From contig JAABOA010000330.1 in assembly GCA_015680635.1 (NCBI GenBank), positions 4,796-15,885 on the forward strand: a stretch of 11,090 nucleotides of DNA, read 5' to 3'. Positions 7,974 through 11,090 of this stretch are shown here, piece by piece (position 1 is the first letter of the stretch; each line of letters begins with the position of its first letter). Under the pieces are notes generated by a model, which was not told the origin of the DNA, did not search any database, and was given only the letters and a program-made list of their open reading frames with translations. The position numbers and the translations under genes were made by a program. Source of the stretch: Lunasporangiospora selenospora (taxonomy: Eukaryota > Mortierellomycota > Mortierellomycetes > Mortierellales > Mortierellaceae).

Positions 7974-8299
7974 ATGATGGCTTTACAACAACTGTGGTAT
8001 AGAGCAGAGTAAGGTTTGGAAACCCCTGAAGTGAGGTTATTTTTTTTTAAAAAAAAAAGAAATCGCCAAGGGTCTTGAGGTCATCAGGTTCCTTGCACAC
8101 CTGTTCAAATAGCCAATGTTGTCATTGGATTAAAATGAGAAATGACGACTGCGGTAGATAATGACCCTGACTTTATTTTAGTGTATGGAGTAGAGTAAAG
8201 GTAGAGAAGAATAGACCTAGGAAGAGTCGTGCCCTTGTGGCAGAGCAGGTAGAGGAGGATTTTTTTTTGAAGTCTGACAAATTGTCCTCTTTGAGATGA
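7974..8299 (+). CDS. Candidate small spliced gene, unknown function (about 50 aa)
   Basis: I do not recognise a family. ATG at 7974 (A at -3; a second ATG follows with G at +4) opens MMALQQLWYRA and would stop at TAA 8010 unless spliced. A GTAAGG donor at 8009 and an excellent 3' site (CCTGACTTTATTTTAG, ending 8181) define a 173-nt intron. The join is in frame and continues as DVWSRVKVEKNRPRKSR to TGA at 8297-8299. An alternative donor GTAGAG at 8249 could add a further intron and change the C-terminus. The product would be basic in the middle, with two Trp and no signal peptide or membrane segment. Supporting context: a plus-strand CT-rich region upstream and AATAAA at 8424-8429 downstream. 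Against it: it is short, has no homology I can name, and could be chance or a non-coding transcript. Confidence 0.35.
8040..8058. repeat. T9A10 palindromic run
   Basis: Nine T followed by ten A form a self-complementary AT run. It falls in the proposed intron of the plus-strand candidate gene. Confidence 0.85.
8113..8128. promoter_or_regulatory. Inverted CCAAT pair forming a 6-bp hairpin
   Basis: CCAATG and CATTGG flank a 4-nt loop, giving CCAAT on both strands 6 nt apart. It could be a paired HAP/NF-Y-type site, but lies downstream of the candidate start codon, so no target is clear. Confidence 0.3.
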
Positions 8300-8759
8300 T
8301 GCAACAATGGAACTCGGAGAGCCGAGACTTCTATTGAGATCCCTCCCGATTCAATATTATCTGAAGTGGAGTCAACACCACACACGCATTACGTTTATGC
8401 AACAGTTGTTGTCCAGTATCCAAAATAAAAAAAATACTGAGGAATTAGAGGCCGTGTTTTCGAACGAGCCACATCATTCCAAAGAGACCCAACCCAAGTA
8501 GAAAAATAAGGAAGGATGGGGAAGAACAGAAAGGGGAGCTAGGGCAGTAGAAAGGGGTTGTGAAACCTCCACGGGGTCAATCTAGTGTGTAATGAGGTCA
8601 CGCACTCCAACTCCAACGGGGCGATTATGTATATTTATGGCAGAAAAAGCTAATAGCAAAGAAAAAAAAAGAAAAAGAAAAAAGAAAGAAAGAAAGAAAA
8701 GACAATGATGGCAACAGCAATAGCAATAGCAAAAGAAAGAAAAGGAAAAAGAAAAGACT
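8300..8759. other. Convergent 3' region with BAR-SH3 3' UTR
   Basis: The right half (about 8640-8759) is the start of the BAR-SH3 3' UTR. It is purine-rich on the plus strand, with GAAA units near 8680-8700 and AGCAAT units near 8713-8730, so pyrimidine-rich in the transcript. ATAAATATACATAA on the minus strand near 8623-8636 could direct polyadenylation. The left half has a plus-strand open frame (8307-8501) with no recognisable family. Confidence 0.5.
8424..8429 (+). terminator. AATAAA poly(A) signal on the plus strand
   Basis: The signal lies about 125 nt after the candidate stop at 8297-8299 and is followed by an A-rich run. It suits 3' end formation of a rightward transcript, but A-rich DNA gives such hexamers easily. 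Confidence 0.35.
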
Positions 8760-10989
8760 CTAGTGGGTATGGAAGCAGTTATTGCAGGATCCTCGCTTAA
8801 ACACATTGGGCGAAAACTCGGTGCACTGACACTCGCGACAAGGTCCCATGTCAGCTACAGAATGGTCCGGATTCTGGCTCGAGAAATAATCCTTGGGGAT
8901 ATAGCCCATCATCGATCCTGCAGATGGCGTCGCAGGAACAGCAGTTGGTGGTGGAGATGGCCCAGTGTATGGGATGGGTGGAGACACAGTTGCGGGCACA
9001 GGTGGATGCGAAAACACGGCAGATTGTCTCATCGTATCATTGGCTGGGCGACGGGATGGGGGTGGAGGTGGAGGCATCCGTGTACCAATCGTCGATGCCC
9101 TATTCGACAATGACATGGTCGATGTAGGTCGGCTCTGTGGAGGAGTTGCACGCGCAACAGCTGCAGGTGGCAGCGCTAGAGGTGCACCACTGCCATTCGC
9201 GTGATGATGATACCCATTCATCGCATTGCCGTTGGGAAGTGAGGACGGAGCAAATGATGCCTGTCTCGTTGGTGGTGGTGGGGCTCTCCGTGCAATGGGG
9301 ACATGAACTGTCTCTTCTTGCTCAGGTTCATCATAGTGGATTGTAGGCTCAGACTCACGCTCGAAATACGCCGCCTCGTCTTCATCCATATAACGTCCAG
9401 GATCGGAAGAAGTCGAGTTAATGGACCCCTGTCGATGTGTCGAACCTGTGTCACTCATAACAACTTCACAGTAATTCGATGGGAACATGCCCGAATACCG
9501 CACACCATTTGCATCCACCAACTCGCCTTCCCACCAGCCTTCGTCAATCTCCTCCACGATGGTGATAATGTCGCCCTTTTGCATCGACAGTTCTCCCTCT
9601 GCTGTGGCATCAAAGTTGTACAAGGCACGCACTTGCTTCTGAGCTCGCCCGCGGCTCTGAGGGATGGGAGGAGGAGGTGGTGCCATAAAGCCACTCTGTT
9701 TACCTCCACCTCCACCTCCACCCCCACCTCCACCACTACCGCCGCCTCCGCTGTTCTTCCTGGTTTGGGTTGTACTTGGCGTTAGGTGGGACATGGACCG
9801 AGTCAGCTCGTGGTTATGGGTGGTATTATGTCGCCTCAAGTCAGTACTTGAGAGTGCACGGTCAAGCTGGCCGCGTCCTGTCGAGGAATGGGTGCTAGAC
9901 TGGTCGTCTGAGTGGTTTGAATGAACTTCATCAGGATCATTGGAGCTCTGGCGGCTCAACTTTGCATGGCTACCGTTGCCGTTGTACAGAGAGGCCCGCG
10001 AGCCGTTGGGTGAGACAGCAAAGGTACTCTCAGGAATCGCTTCCAGGATTTCCACCATTTTGCGCGCATAAGTGAGCTGTGATTCATAGTATGCCTTGAG
10101 ACTGATCAAGCTGTCGTCCTTGATGTTCAAAGGGAAAGAAGAAAAAAAGAACAGAGGTATTGTCAGTATATCCTTTCTCAGCTTAGAGTATCGTGTTTGT
10201 CCATGTCGAACATTTGCTACACATATTCTCTATCCAGTTATTCGGCATACCTGCGACTCGTTGATGGTCGTCATCAAGGTGAGGAGGTTGTCCCTTGTTT
10301 CTTCGTATTTGCATTTGGCGGCCTGCATTTCCTCCTCCCACTCTGGCTTTTCCTTTTTGGCTTTCTGGACCTTGGTCAGCTTGGCATCGTAATCCTGGCG
10401 CCGTGACTGGAGCTTCTTTTGCAGAGCCTAGTAAATAAATAAATAGTAATAATAATAAAATGGGCGGTCGGCTGTGAGTATTCAAGTAATAAAAAAGACC
10501 GAGTCCTGATCATGATATCCGTGCTAGGCCGTCTTATTTTTGGCATACCTGGTATTCTTTCATCTGCGCCTGTGACTTTTCGAGGTTGTCCATGTACGAA
10601 TTGTTGAAGCGAGAGATCTGAATATGTTTAAGCAGTTGACAAGGCAGTGTTAGACCGAGTACAAAACAGTTGAGACAAGGCCTCTTGTTGCGGAAAGATA
10701 ATATCAACAAGGAGCACGTACCAACTCTACTTGGGCCACACCAATGTTCTGATGCGCATCACCCAGTCGCTGAAGAGCGACACGATAAGAAGATCCTTCG
10801 CGGATGGAATAGCTTTGGGAGGAGATACTGGCACCGAATGTTTCGATGGCGAGTCCCTTGTGCTTGTTATCACCTTCGATGCGCTTGCCTGTGGGAGAGA
10901 GCGGGTATAGGAGAGGAGGGAGAGGGGGAGATATTAGCAAATAAGGTCGCGCAACCTGTCATTTGGACAAATAAACTTTGAAGGTGCAT
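8760..10989 (-). CDS. BAR-SH3 membrane-remodelling adaptor with C-terminal Cys/His cluster, 5' end off the window
   Basis: Predicted peripheral membrane protein of the fungal BAR-SH3 adaptor family, expected to bind curved membrane and recruit actin or endocytic partners through SH3 (function by family). Exons on the minus strand: 10989-10956, 10888-10722, 10617-10549, 10427-10251, 10118-8760. All junctions keep phase; 601 visible residues. BAR helices cover about 1-185, with KRIEGDNKHKG, LQRLGDAHQNIGVAQVEL, SQAQMKEYQALQKKLQSRR, KKEKPEWEEEM and AYYESQLTYARKMVEILEAI, resembling the BAR region of ascomycete homologues. A Ser-rich linker, Gly run and APPPPPIPQSR precede SH3 at about 310-369 (ALYNF, GWWEGEL, GMFPSNY). 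A long Pro-rich segment follows (RRAPPPPTRQ, PPPPPPSRRPA). The last 26 residues hold CRECQC and CNNCFHTH, a probable zinc-binding tail. The ATG at 10989 directly after an AG acceptor is probably not the start, because homologues have more N-terminal BAR sequence. Confidence 0.93.
9702..9749. repeat. Gly-codon run (CCN)n between BAR and SH3
   Basis: Sixteen codons encode Gly4-Ser-Gly11, mostly from CCACCT units on the plus strand. It is a flexible linker and likely length-variable. Confidence 0.85.
10119..10250 (-). other. Last intron of the BAR-SH3 gene
   Basis: The donor is GTCGCAG|GTATGC and the acceptor AACATCAAG|GACGAC, with a TACTGAC branch motif about 50 nt before the acceptor. The phase-0 junction joins TTINESQ to DDSLISLKAYY. 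Confidence 0.95.
10428..10548 (-). other. BAR-SH3 intron between the 23-codon and 59-codon exons
   Basis: The donor is TACCAG|GTATGC and the acceptor TTTACTAG|GCTCTG. The phase-0 junction joins QMKEYQ to ALQKKLQSRR, as in homologous BAR domains. Confidence 0.95.
10618..10721 (-). other. BAR-SH3 intron before the 23-codon exon
   Basis: The donor is GAGTTG|GTACGT and the acceptor CATATTCAG|ATCTCT. The phase-0 junction joins GVAQVEL to ISRFNNSYMDN. Confidence 0.92.
10889..10955 (-). other. BAR-SH3 67-bp intron
   Basis: The donor is ATGACAG|GTTGCG (weak) and the acceptor CTCCCACAG|GCAAGC. The phase-1 junction gives LFVQMTGKRIEGDNK, which lines up with the corresponding BAR helix of fungal homologues. 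Confidence 0.8.
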
Positions 10990-11090
10990 CTGCAAGAGAA
11001 GGAAAGAAAAAGAGAAGGGAGGGAGGAAGGGAAGGAATAAGAAAAAAAATGGCGGGAAAGAAAGAGAGGCTCCGTCCTCTCCTTTCCTCT
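10990..11090 (-). other. Partial upstream intron of the BAR-SH3 gene
   Basis: The acceptor CTTCTCTTGCAG|ATGCAC ends a strongly pyrimidine-rich stretch on the minus strand. No GT dinucleotide occurs between it and the window edge, so its donor lies outside. The remaining N-terminal BAR exon(s) are expected beyond 11090. Confidence 0.75.

Noticed and set aside
7974-8029. C/D-box snoRNA, because ATGATGG and CTGA occur about 50 nt apart
   Set aside because: Box C is imperfect (final G instead of A), flanks show no terminal stem, and the same bases fit a start codon and donor site better.
8307-8501. Plus-strand 64-codon open frame downstream of the candidate mini-gene
   Set aside because: No recognisable family, no upstream promoter-like sequence of its own; it could at most be part of the 3' end of the candidate transcript.
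9303-9924. Plus-strand frames opposite the BAR-SH3 gene, including a Pro-run frame at 9664
   Set aside because: Antisense of the Gly run, SH3 and Pro-rich codons; the minus strand has an unmistakable SH3 domain.
10956-10989. ATG at 10989 as the true start of the BAR-SH3 protein
   Set aside because: It follows directly on a good AG acceptor, and fungal homologues have several tens of residues, including the first BAR helix, before this point.
1-11090. tRNA, rRNA, transposon, LTR or CRISPR content
   Set aside because: No convincing B-box, terminal inverted or direct long repeats, transposase or reverse-transcriptase motifs, or spaced repeats were seen by eye on either strand.

Overview
The window is nuclear DNA from a filamentous fungus. 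Short GT-AG introns (about 65-170 bp, one longer) use fungal donors (GTAAGT, GTATGT, GTATGC) and several have CTGAC-type branch points. Genes are closely spaced, and long pyrimidine-rich runs lie upstream of start codons. The CT-rich leaders, Ser/Thr/Gln-rich disordered proteins and intron density suggest an early-diverging lineage such as Mortierellomycota or Mucoromycota. That placement is inference; only 'fungus' is well supported. No mobile element, CRISPR array, rRNA or tRNA was seen.

Layout: three multi-exon genes are on the minus strand. (1) 1-2031: an Mbp1/Swi4/Res-type APSES (KilA-N) transcription factor. Its 5' end is complete; its 3' end (expected ankyrin repeats) lies off the left edge. 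(2) 3012-6916: a complete paxillin-like protein with an N-terminal Cys4 knuckle, a half-LIM and four full LIM domains, in seven or eight exons. It contains one unresolved reading-frame change near 4633-4804. (3) 8760-10989: a fungal BAR-SH3 membrane-curvature adaptor with a C-terminal Cys/His cluster. Its first exon(s) lie off the right edge.

Region 2032-3011 holds the LIM gene's 3' UTR with two poly(A) signals, then the upstream region of the APSES gene. Region 6917-7973 is about 1.05 kb and looks like a bidirectional promoter: CT-rich on the minus strand next to the LIM gene, CT-rich on the plus strand further right. The plus-strand side leads to a possible small spliced gene (7974-8299) of unknown function, followed by an AATAAA. 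Region 8300-8759 is convergent 3' sequence.

The products could share a theme: G1/S transcription (MBF/SBF), cytokinesis and polarity (paxillin-like LIM proteins), and endocytic or actin membrane remodelling (BAR-SH3). They are separate transcription units and nothing in the sequence shows they are co-regulated. I did not find a novel multi-gene system. The items most worth checking are the frame change in the LIM gene, the Cys/His tail of the BAR-SH3 protein, the long N-terminal extension of the APSES protein, and the candidate plus-strand mini-gene.
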